Source of the DNA: Mesorhizobium sp. M7A.F.Ca.US.008.03.1.1 | Lineage (GTDB): Bacteria > Pseudomonadota > Alphaproteobacteria > Rhizobiales > Rhizobiaceae | Direction of reading: 5' to 3' | Assembly (NCBI RefSeq): GCF_003997495.1 | Contig: NZ_RZRU01000013.1 | Coordinates: 1 to 64,000, forward strand | Length of the DNA: 64,000 bases | Shown here: positions 29,313 through 37,014 of the stretch, one piece after another | How positions within the stretch are numbered: the first letter of the stretch is position 1 | Layout of the letters: each line of letters starts with the position of its first letter | Program-made: the position numbers and the translations under genes | The notes under the pieces: model-generated | Told to the model about the DNA's origin: nothing | Database searches by the model: none | Seen by the model: the letters and a program-made list of their open reading frames with translations, nothing else

Positions 29313-30734
29313 CTACTCCTGCGGCCGGCCGGGTTCGAAATATCGTCCGGGAAACTCGATGCCCATGGCGCGCAGATCCTCAAGGAAGCGCGGCCGGATG
29401 CCGGTCGCCTCGTAGTGGCCCAGAATCTTGCCGTCGGCCTCCATGCCCGTACGCACGAAGCGGAAGATCTCCTGCATCTGGATGACATCGCCTTCCATGC
29501 CGGTCACCTCGGCGACACTGGTCACCTTGCGCTTGCCGTCGGACAGGCGCGTCAGCTGGACGATCAGGTCGAGCGCGCTGGCGATCTGGCTGCGGATCGA
29601 CTGCACCGTCATCGGCATGCCGGTCATGCCAAGCATCTGTTCAAGCCGCGAAATGGCGTCGCGCGGCGTGTTGGCATGGATGGTCGCCATCGACCCTTCG
29701 TGGCCGGTGTTCATTGCCTGCAGCATGTCGAAGGCCTCCTCGCCGCGGCACTCGCCGAGGATGACGCGGTCGGGGCGCATGCGCAGTGCGTTCTTGACCA
29801 GGTCGCGCTGCTTCAGCTCGCCATGGCCTTCGATGTTGGCCGGCCGCGTTTCCATGCGTGCGACATGCGGCTGCTGCAGCTGGAGCTCGGCCGCGTCCTC
29901 GATGGTGATCAGCCGCTCGTCCTCCGGAATGAAAGCCGACAGCGCATTGAGCATGGTGGTCTTACCGGTGCCGGTACCGCCCGAAATGATCGTCGTCTTG
30001 CGGGCATGCACGGCCGCCGCCAGCACCTCGGCCATGTTCTGGGTGATGGCGCCGAATTCGACCAGTTTGTGCAGGCCGAGCTTGTTCTTGGAGAACTTGC
30101 GGATCGACACCAGCGGCCCATCGACCGCCACCGGGCGGATGGCCGCGTTGAAGCGCGAGCCGTCCAGCATGCGGGCATCGACCATAGGCTGCGATTCGTC
30201 GACGCGGCGACCGACCGCGGCGACGATCTTGTTGACGATGCGCAGGAGATGCGCCTCGTCCTTGAACGGAATGTGGACCGGCTGCAGCTTGCCCTTCTTT
30301 TCGACAAAGCAGTTCATGTGGCCGTTGATCAGGATGTCGTTGATGTCGGGGTCCTTGAGCAGCGGCTCGAGCGGACCGAGGCCGACCATCTCGTCGACGA
30401 TGTCGTCGACCAGCGCGTCAAGCTCGACGGTGTTGATCGCCATCCGCTCCTGCTTGGTCTTTTCCGACACGAAATCATGCACTTGCCGGCGCATCTCATC
30501 CTTCGGCAAACGCTCCAGCGCGACAAGATTGATCTCTTCGAGCAGCAGCCGGTGGATACGCACGCGCGCATCGAGCACCTTGTTGGCATTCTTTGCGGGC
30601 GCTGTGTCCGGCTTTGCTGGCAAAGCCTTTCGACTGGTCGGAATGACGACGACATGATGGGCGACCGGCGTCGTCTCAGGCGCGCGCTGCGGATGGGCAT
30701 CGCGGTTCTGCAGGGCGGAGAAGCGGCTGGTCAT
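29313..30734 (-). CDS. cpaF: Tad pilus secretion ATPase
   Basis: Hexameric type II/IV secretion ATPase (TadA/CpaF) of 473 residues that powers Flp pilus assembly. Walker A is ISGGTGTGKTTMLNALS, followed by the Asp box (ERLITIEDAAELQLQQPH), the Walker B-like VILGECRGEEAFDMLQAMNTGHEGSMATIHAN and the His box. The N-terminal domain (VDDIVDEMVGLGPLEPLL, DINDILINGHMNCFVE) is also typical. Its start overlaps the cpaE stop by four bases, so translation is coupled. Confidence 0.96.
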   Translation of the reverse strand: MTSRFSALQNRDAHPQRAPETTPVAHHVVVIPTSRKALPAKPDTAPAKNANKVLDARVRIHRLLLEEINLVALERLPKDEMRRQVHDFVSEKTKQERMAINTVELDALVDDIVDEMVGLGPLEPLLKDPDINDILINGHMNCFVEKKGKLQPVHIPFKDEAHLLRIVNKIVAAVGRRVDESQPMVDARMLDGSRFNAAIRPVAVDGPLVSIRKFSKNKLGLHKLVEFGAITQNMAEVLAAAVHARKTTIISGGTGTGKTTMLNALSAFIPEDERLITIEDAAELQLQQPHVARMETRPANIEGHGELKQRDLVKNALRMRPDRVILGECRGEEAFDMLQAMNTGHEGSMATIHANTPRDAISRLEQMLGMTGMPMTVQSIRSQIASALDLIVQLTRLSDGKRKVTSVAEVTGMEGDVIQMQEIFRFVRTGMEADGKILGHYEATGIRPRFLEDLRAMGIEFPGRYFEPGRPQE

Positions 30735-31945
30735 CCGGCTTTCCTCTTCAGCAATCCACGGCCCATATCAAATAGCGAGCGCGATTTCGCCCGAGTTGGG
30801 ACCGCTTCTTCCGGCAGGATGATCTTCTTCAGATCGTTGACGACATTGGCATTGGGATCGATCTCGTGCAGCGGCACGCCGCGATCGACCGCTTCGCGCA
30901 CCAACCGGTAGTTGTTGGCGATGCCGCCGACAAAATGCTCGCCGAGGATCTCCTGGACGTCAGCCTGCTTGATGCCGTTGTCGAACATCTTCTGTTCGAA
31001 ACGATTGACGATGACGTTCGGCTTCACTTCCTTGCCGGCAGTCTCGTAGACCGCCTGGATCAGCCGCTGCGTGTGGCGCAGGCACGGCACCGTCATTTCC
31101 GCGACGATGTAGAGCTTGTTGGAACCGAGCAGCACGGTTTCCGTCCATGGAAACCAGGTGCGCGGCATGTCGATGACGACATTGTCGAAATAGGCCGAAA
31201 CGAGGTCCAGCATGCGCACCACGACATCGGTCTTGAACGAGCGCATCTCTGCTGGATGCGCCGGTGCCGCCAGCACGCAAAGCCCGCTGGCATGCTTGGA
31301 CAGCATCACGTCGAGCAGTTGGCGGTCGAGACGCTCGGGCTGGTTCTCGATCTCGGTGATGTCGAAACGCGGTTCGAGGTCGAGATATTCGGCACAGGCG
31401 CCCTGCTGGAAATTGAGATCGACGACGCAGGTCGACGCGCCGCGCGTCACCGAGTGATGCAGCTGGAAAGCGGTCTGCAGTGCCAGCGTCGTGGTGCCGA
31501 CGCCGCCCGCCGCAGGCATGAAGGTGTAGATCTGCGACTCGGTGTTTTCCTCGCGCCCGGGTCCCTGCAGTGCCCGCACGACAGAGCGCACCAGATCGGC
31601 GGTGGTGATCGGCTTGACCAGGAAATCCGCGACCTTGAGCTGCACGAGAATACGCACCGCGGCCGCGTTGAACTCCTGGGTGACGACGACGACAGGAACC
31701 TTGTCCTCCAGCCGGCGCATAATGCGCTGCAGCGACTCGACCTCCTCCAGCCTTGCCGCATCCATGTCGACGATGATGGCGCCGAAGTCGGCTTCCTGGA
31801 TCTCGCCGCGCAACTCGGTGACGTTCTTGTCCACTGTCGAGAGCTGTATGATCTCGGAGGCGGAAAACGCGGTGCGCGTGTCCTGCGCAAACGTCCTGTC
31901 GGTCGATACGAGCAGGATCTTCCTGGTCTTGATGCCGTTTGCCAT
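30731..31945 (-). CDS. cpaE: Tad pilus localisation protein CpaE (receiver-like plus ParA/MinD-like)
   Basis: A 404-residue protein of the CpaE/TadZ family that places the pilus machine in the cell. Residues about 8-125 form a response-regulator-like domain that keeps the central Asp (IIVDMDAARL) and the Lys of the last strand (FLVKPITT). The rest is a ParA/MinD-type domain. Its P-loop reads PAAGGVGTTTLA: both the signature lysine and the Walker lysine are missing, so ATP hydrolysis is doubtful. A later DMPRTWFPWTE segment matches the Walker B/Switch II region. Lies between the small lipoprotein and cpaF, same strand. Confidence 0.92.
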   Translation of the reverse strand: MANGIKTRKILLVSTDRTFAQDTRTAFSASEIIQLSTVDKNVTELRGEIQEADFGAIIVDMDAARLEEVESLQRIMRRLEDKVPVVVVTQEFNAAAVRILVQLKVADFLVKPITTADLVRSVVRALQGPGREENTESQIYTFMPAAGGVGTTTLALQTAFQLHHSVTRGASTCVVDLNFQQGACAEYLDLEPRFDITEIENQPERLDRQLLDVMLSKHASGLCVLAAPAHPAEMRSFKTDVVVRMLDLVSAYFDNVVIDMPRTWFPWTETVLLGSNKLYIVAEMTVPCLRHTQRLIQAVYETAGKEVKPNVIVNRFEQKMFDNGIKQADVQEILGEHFVGGIANNYRLVREAVDRGVPLHEIDPNANVVNDLKKIILPEEAVPTRAKSRSLFDMGRGLLKRKAG

Positions 31946-31994
31946 TCTGTCAGCCTGTCAGGTCGATCGACCGTTGGATCAGTTGCCCGTGAGA

Positions 31995-32264
31995 TCAATT
32001 GGTCGTGCTGGACTGCGACGCCTTGGCACCGGCCGCCTGATCGGGTGTTACGGCCGCGGCACTGCCTCGTTGGGCCGGCACCAGGAGCCTGGTGTTCTGG
32101 ACCCCGTATTTCCAGGGATCGACCATCTGCATGACGGTGTTGGCGGCCTGCGCATTTCCGGCGCCGGCCGTCGGCCCTTCGCTGCGCACATAGTCGTCGC
32201 TGGTGCAGCCAGCTGCAAAGCCGGCCAGCAGCAAGACGACGCTCGATCCAAAGACCAGACGCAT
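31995..32264 (-). CDS. Small lipoprotein in the usual place of CpaD
   Basis: An 89-residue lipoprotein: signal peptide with lipobox LLLAGFAAGC, then a short Thr/Ala-rich chain with the segment ANTVMQMVDPWKYGVQNTRL, and a low-complexity tail. CpaD, the lipoprotein normally encoded between cpaC and cpaE, is about two to three times longer. I cannot say whether this is a reduced CpaD or an unrelated protein. It begins four bases after cpaC; ATG 32264 is used because the signal peptide starts there. Confidence 0.78.
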   Translation of the reverse strand: MRLVFGSSVVLLLAGFAAGCTSDDYVRSEGPTAGAGNAQAANTVMQMVDPWKYGVQNTRLLVPAQRGSAAAVTPDQAAGAKASQSSTTN

Positions 32265-32268
32265 GGCT

Positions 32269-33714
32269 TCAATCCTTCGGCAGGTCGAGGAAATGCCCAG
32301 CCGAAGCGGCCGCTGCAGGTTGAGTGACGCGGCCGTCTGCCAGCGCCACGGTGCGACCGGCATCGGCGCCCTTCACTTCCTCGGTGTTGTTGAGAAAATA
32401 GTCGGCGTTGCTGGCCGGCTGCGTGCCATCTGTCGGCTCGACGAGCTTCTTCGACGGATCGACCGGCTTGACCAGATAGGGCGTTACGATGATGACCAGA
32501 TCGGTCTCGCGCCGCTGATAGGATTTCGACGAAAACAGCGCCCCAAGCACCGGCATCTTGCCGAGCCCAGGAATGCGCGACGTGGTGATGTCGTTTTGCG
32601 ACTGCAGCAGTCCAGCGATCATGAAGCTCTGGCCGTTCTTCAGGTCGACCGACGTCCGGGCACGGCGCACGATGAAGCCGGGAACCGAGATGGTGCCTAT
32701 GTTGTAGGAGGCAGACGCGTCGATCGAGGAGACTTCCGGCGCGATGTCCAGGCTGACCAGCCCATCCTTGAGGACGGTCGGCGTGAAATCCAGGCTGACG
32801 CCGTATTTCTTGTAGCTGACAGAGATCTTGCCGTTGTCCTCGGAGACCGGGATCGGGAACTCGCCGCCGGCGAGGAAGCTCGCCGTCTGGCCGGACCGGG
32901 CGATCAGGTTCGGCTCGGCCAACCGACGGGCAAGACCGCGTTCCTCCAGTGCCTTGATGGCGATATCGATCGACACGCCGTTCGACAAAAGCCGACCGAT
33001 GATTTCGCCAGTGCCGGCCGTCGGCACTGTACCCGGATCAAGAGAGACGTCGCGGCCACCAAGGCCATAGGCAAAATTGGCGGCGTATTTGGCACCCAGA
33101 TCCTGGCCCGCCTGGCGGTTGATCTCGACAAAGCGGACGTTGAGCTGGACCTGCTGCGACGACGAGATGTTGACCGAGTTGATGACCTCCTCGGTGCCGG
33201 AAAAGCGCGTCGCGATCTTGTTTGCCTTTTCAGCTGCGACCGCGTCATCCGCCTCGCCCGACAGCACGACCCGGCCATTGGCCGATCCGACCTTGATCCT
33301 GGCATCCGGCACGCTGGCGCGAATGGTGCTGGCCAGTTGGTCGGTGTCGAGCGTCACCTCGATGTCGACAGTGCCGACAAGCTGCTTTTTCTCATCGAAC
33401 AGCGCAATGCCGGTGGTGCCGAGATTGTTGCCAAGCACATAGAAGGATTTGTCGGTCAGCGGATTGACGTTGGCGATCTCCGGGTCGCCGATGACGATCT
33501 GGTAGAAGGCGGCACTGGTCATGATCGTCTTCGGCTTGCCCTTGGCAACCTTGATCGACGCATTCTTGGTCGACGACACATAGACGATGTCGTTGTCCGC
33601 CCTCGCCGAGGCGCCGAAGGCCAGCATCGCGGCAGCAGCCAGCGAAGCCGCGACAGACACGGTGCGCAAAACGCGCAACCGTCCCATGACCCGATATGCG
33701 ATCAGCCCGAACAT
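32269..33714 (-). CDS. cpaC: Tad pilus outer-membrane secretin
   Basis: Secretin of the type II/III family (RcpA/CpaC), 481 residues, forming the outer-membrane channel for the Flp pilus. It has a signal peptide, an N-terminal pilus/secretin domain (FYQIVIGDPEIANVNPLTDKS), a BON-like domain (VPDARIKVGSANGRVVLSGEA) and the secretin core, ending with VPGLGKMPVLG-type sequence (RIPGLGKMPVLGALFSS) and RRETDLVIIVTPYLV. ATG 33714 is preferred to an in-frame GTG at 33729 because the GTG's following bases supply the ribosome binding site (GAGGGA). 32 bases after cpaB. Confidence 0.95.
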   Translation of the reverse strand: MFGLIAYRVMGRLRVLRTVSVAASLAAAAMLAFGASARADNDIVYVSSTKNASIKVAKGKPKTIMTSAAFYQIVIGDPEIANVNPLTDKSFYVLGNNLGTTGIALFDEKKQLVGTVDIEVTLDTDQLASTIRASVPDARIKVGSANGRVVLSGEADDAVAAEKANKIATRFSGTEEVINSVNISSSQQVQLNVRFVEINRQAGQDLGAKYAANFAYGLGGRDVSLDPGTVPTAGTGEIIGRLLSNGVSIDIAIKALEERGLARRLAEPNLIARSGQTASFLAGGEFPIPVSEDNGKISVSYKKYGVSLDFTPTVLKDGLVSLDIAPEVSSIDASASYNIGTISVPGFIVRRARTSVDLKNGQSFMIAGLLQSQNDITTSRIPGLGKMPVLGALFSSKSYQRRETDLVIIVTPYLVKPVDPSKKLVEPTDGTQPASNADYFLNNTEEVKGADAGRTVALADGRVTQPAAAASAGHFLDLPKD

Positions 33715-33746
33715 TGTCCCGTCCCTCACCCAGTCCCCACTGGCTT

Positions 33747-34673
33747 CTATTTCTGGTCCCGCGAAGGAACCTGGTATTCCTCGGCCTTTGTGCCGCGCGT
33801 CACGATCACCGTCTTGAACTTCGGTTTCTCTGGCTCCTTGGTGACGGCTTCGAGCAACGAGCCGGCCGCGGCCTGCACATTCGAGGCGACCGATCCACCG
33901 AAGGAGGAGATGGTGGTGACGCCGTTCTTGCCGTCACCGCCTTCGCTGGCGGACCGGAGCGACAGCGACAAGGTGCCGACGGTGCGGGCCAGCGCCACTT
34001 TCTGCGCGCCGTCTGTCGTCACCTCGATGGTCACCGAATTGGAAATCTGCGGCGTCGTCTGGCGTTCGTCGGCGCCCTGCCCGACGCTCAGCACCTTGGC
34101 GTCGGCGACGACGATCTCGGAGGTGATGGTAGAGCCGGCGGCCCCTTGCGCATTCTTGGCCACTTCCTGAATTTCACCGGCATCGCGCGTCAGCACCACG
34201 TCAACGCGGTCACCGGGCGTGACGAAGCCGCCGACACCGGCGATCTCGTCGGTGCGGATGGTGACCGCCCGCATTCCGGGCGTCATCATGTTGGAGAGTG
34301 TCGCGCGGCCGTTCGGACCGGACAGCTTGGTCAGCAGCACCGGTTCGTTGACCTCGATCGGCGACAGCACCACGCGGCTGCCCTCGGCAAGCAACGCATT
34401 GATGGTGGTGAAGGCGCCCTGCGGCACAGACCCTTGCGACCACGGGATTTCGCTGAGCTGCGCGCGGTCGAGCGCCATGCCGTAGCGCAATGGGGCATTC
34501 GCCACCACGATGGTCTTGAACTCGACCTTCGGCACAATAGGTGCCGGGATCGACGACGTCTTCTCTTCGGAATCGGCCTTGGCCTGGCTTTTGACCCAGA
34601 AATCCGCGGCAAAGATCGAGATCGCCCCGAAAACGGCGGCGATGCCGATCATCGATATGGCCTTGCCCCTCAC
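33747..34673 (-). CDS. cpaB: Tad pilus periplasmic assembly protein (SAF domain)
   Basis: RcpC/CpaB protein of 308 residues: one N-terminal membrane helix (ISMIGIAAVFGAISIFAADFWV) and a SAF domain (TIVVANAPLRYGMALDRAQLSEIPWSQ; LVGDRVDVVL-type segment read here as FVTPGDRVDVVLTRD). Partner of the secretin. Begins with GTG 34673, with AGGGG upstream. First gene of the operon; the prepilin peptidase gene cpaA and a Flp pilin gene, often found just upstream, are absent here because the divergent neighbour is parE. Confidence 0.92.
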   Translation of the reverse strand: MRGKAISMIGIAAVFGAISIFAADFWVKSQAKADSEEKTSSIPAPIVPKVEFKTIVVANAPLRYGMALDRAQLSEIPWSQGSVPQGAFTTINALLAEGSRVVLSPIEVNEPVLLTKLSGPNGRATLSNMMTPGMRAVTIRTDEIAGVGGFVTPGDRVDVVLTRDAGEIQEVAKNAQGAAGSTITSEIVVADAKVLSVGQGADERQTTPQISNSVTIEVTTDGAQKVALARTVGTLSLSLRSASEGGDGKNGVTTISSFGGSVASNVQAAAGSLLEAVTKEPEKPKFKTVIVTRGTKAEEYQVPSRDQK

Positions 34674-34825
34674 GCCGAAAACCCCTGATGCCTGCCGTTT
34701 CTTATTTTGTTGGGCTCACGCTAGGCGGCATTGTTAAAGAATCAGGAATCCCGAGCGTTGGTATCGGATCTATTTCCGCCGACTTGGTTATCGAATGGTT
34801 TTGGGGTAAGAGGGGCCAGATCCCC

Positions 34826-34840
34826 GAACGGAACAGGAAC
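34826..34840. promoter_or_regulatory. LexA-box match upstream of parE
   Basis: GAACGGAACAGGAAC is an exact GAAC-N7-GAAC, which is the GTTC-N7-GTTC box read from the other strand. It ends 62 bases before the parE start codon, inside the 229-base divergent region between cpaB and parE. Binding here could control parE, and less likely cpaB. The eight fixed bases could also match by chance once in a genome region this size, so the position is what gives it weight. Confidence 0.6.
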
Positions 34841-34902
34841 CTCGGTCGCTTGGCGCTGAAAAGCGTGGCAGTATCGTGAGGTGATTCGCAGCACCGGAAC
34901 CT

Positions 34903-36969
34903 ATGGCAGGCATGGACGACAATAACGATCTCTTCGGCAATATGGACAAGCAGCCGCAGCCGGTGCGTACCCCTGCGCGCCCAGCCGATCCACTGGTGGT
35001 GCAAGCCACCAAGCGTCCTGCCTCGACCAAGGACGGCAGCGAGGGCTATAGCGCCGCCGACATCGAGGTGCTGGAAGGGCTGGAGCCGGTGCGCCGCCGG
35101 CCAGGCATGTATATCGGCGGCACCGACGACAAGGCGATGCACCATCTGTTCGCCGAGGTCATCGACAATTCGATGGACGAAGCGGTTGCCGGCCATGCCA
35201 CCTTCATCGATGTAGAGCTCTCGGCCGACGGCTATCTCGCCGTGACCGACAATGGCCGCGGCATCCCGATCGATCCGCACCCGAAGTTCAAGAAGCCGGC
35301 GCTTGAAGTGATCATGACGACGCTGCATTCGGGCGGCAAATTCGACTCCAAGGTTTACGAGACATCAGGCGGCCTGCATGGCGTCGGCGTGTCCGTGGTC
35401 AACGCGCTGTCGGACCATCTCGAGGTCGAGGTCGCGCGGGGACGGCAACTCTATCGGCAAAAATTCTCGCGCGGCGTTCCCGTGACCGGCCTGGAACAGT
35501 TGGGCGAGGTCCACAACCGGCGCGGCACAAAGATCCGCTTCCACCCCGACGAGCAGATTTTCGGCAAGGGCGCGGCGTTCGAACCGGCGCGGCTCTACCG
35601 CATGACGCGCTCGAAAGCCTATCTGTTTGGTGGCGTCGAGATTCGCTGGACCTGCGATCCGGCGCTGATCAAGGAAAAAGACCAGACGCCGGCCAAGGCT
35701 GAATTCCATTTTCCCGGCGGCCTGAAGGATTATCTCAAGGCATCGCTCGGCGACGACTTCCAGGTGACTCGCGAGATTTTCGCCGGCAAGAGCGAGAAAC
35801 AGGGCGGCCACGGCTCGATCGAATGGGCGGTGACCTGGTTCGGCGGTGACGGCTTCATCAATTCCTACTGCAACACCATCCCGACCGGCGAAGGCGGCAC
35901 CCACGAGGCCGGCTTCCGCAACGTGCTGACGCGGGGCCTGCGCGCCTATGCCGATCTTGTCGGCAACAAGCGCGCCTCGATCGTCACCTCGGAAGACGTC
36001 ATGATCTCGGCGGCGGGCATGCTGTCGGTGTTCATCCGCGAGCCAGAATTCGTCGGCCAGACCAAGGACAGGCTTGCGACGATCGAGGCAATTCGAATTG
36101 TCGAGACCGCGATCCGCGATCCGTTCGACCATTGGCTGGCCGACAATCCGCAAGAAGCGTCGAAGCTGCTCGAATGGGTGATCGCGCGTGCCGACGAGCG
36201 GGTGCGCCGACGGCAGGAAAAAGAGGTGTCGCGCAAGAGCGCGGTGCGCAAACTGCGGCTGCCGGGCAAGCTCGCCGACTGCACGCAGAATGCCGCGGCC
36301 GGTGCAGAACTGTTTATCGTCGAAGGTGACTCGGCCGGCGGCTCAGCCAAGCAGGCGCGCGACCGCGCCAGCCAGGCGGTGCTGCCGTTGCGCGGCAAGA
36401 TCCTCAACGTCGCCAGCGCCGGCAACGACAAGCTGGCGGCCAACCAGCAGATTTCGGACCTGATCCAGGCGCTCGGCTGCGGTACGCGTTCAAAGTACCG
36501 CGATGAAGATCTGCGCTACGACCGCGTGATCATCATGACCGACGCAGATGTCGACGGCGCCCACATCGCCTCGCTGCTGATCACCTTCTTCTACCAGGAG
36601 ATGCCGGCGCTGGTGCGCGGCGGCCACCTTTACCTCGCCGTGCCGCCGCTTTACTCGATCAGGCAAGGCGGCAAGGTCGCCTATGCCCGCGACGACGCGC
36701 ACAAGGACGAGCTCCTGCGCACCGAATTCACCGGGCGCGGCAAGGTGGAACTGGGCCGCTTCAAGGGCCTGGGCGAGATGATGGCCGCCCAGCTCAAGGA
36801 AACCACCATGGATCCGAGGAAGCGCACGCTGCTCAGGGTCGATGTGAACGAAATCGATTCAGCCACCAAGGACAGGGTCGATGAACTGATGGGCACCAAA
36901 CCGGAAGCCCGTTTCCGCTTCATCCAGGAACGCGCCGAATTCGCCGCGGCGGAAGTGCTGGATATCTAG
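34903..36969 (+). CDS. parE: DNA topoisomerase IV subunit B
   Basis: ATPase subunit of topoisomerase IV, which decatenates daughter chromosomes together with ParC; 688 residues. The GHKL ATPase domain shows EVIDNSMDEAVAG, VTDNGRGIPIDPH and GGLHGVGVSVVNALS. The TOPRIM domain shows EGDSAGGSAKQARDR and MTDADVDGAHIASLL, with the metal-binding acidic residues present. It is ParE and not GyrB because it lacks the long C-terminal region of GyrB and keeps the short ParE-type end. ATG 34903 or 34912. A possible LexA box lies upstream. Confidence 0.93.
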   Translation: MAGMDDNNDLFGNMDKQPQPVRTPARPADPLVVQATKRPASTKDGSEGYSAADIEVLEGLEPVRRRPGMYIGGTDDKAMHHLFAEVIDNSMDEAVAGHATFIDVELSADGYLAVTDNGRGIPIDPHPKFKKPALEVIMTTLHSGGKFDSKVYETSGGLHGVGVSVVNALSDHLEVEVARGRQLYRQKFSRGVPVTGLEQLGEVHNRRGTKIRFHPDEQIFGKGAAFEPARLYRMTRSKAYLFGGVEIRWTCDPALIKEKDQTPAKAEFHFPGGLKDYLKASLGDDFQVTREIFAGKSEKQGGHGSIEWAVTWFGGDGFINSYCNTIPTGEGGTHEAGFRNVLTRGLRAYADLVGNKRASIVTSEDVMISAAGMLSVFIREPEFVGQTKDRLATIEAIRIVETAIRDPFDHWLADNPQEASKLLEWVIARADERVRRRQEKEVSRKSAVRKLRLPGKLADCTQNAAAGAELFIVEGDSAGGSAKQARDRASQAVLPLRGKILNVASAGNDKLAANQQISDLIQALGCGTRSKYRDEDLRYDRVIIMTDADVDGAHIASLLITFFYQEMPALVRGGHLYLAVPPLYSIRQGGKVAYARDDAHKDELLRTEFTGRGKVELGRFKGLGEMMAAQLKETTMDPRKRTLLRVDVNEIDSATKDRVDELMGTKPEARFRFIQERAEFAAAEVLDI

Positions 36970-37014
36970 CCGCCAGCCGGTCCATAACAAGGCTCCAGTT
37001 GCGGAGACGAGCAT

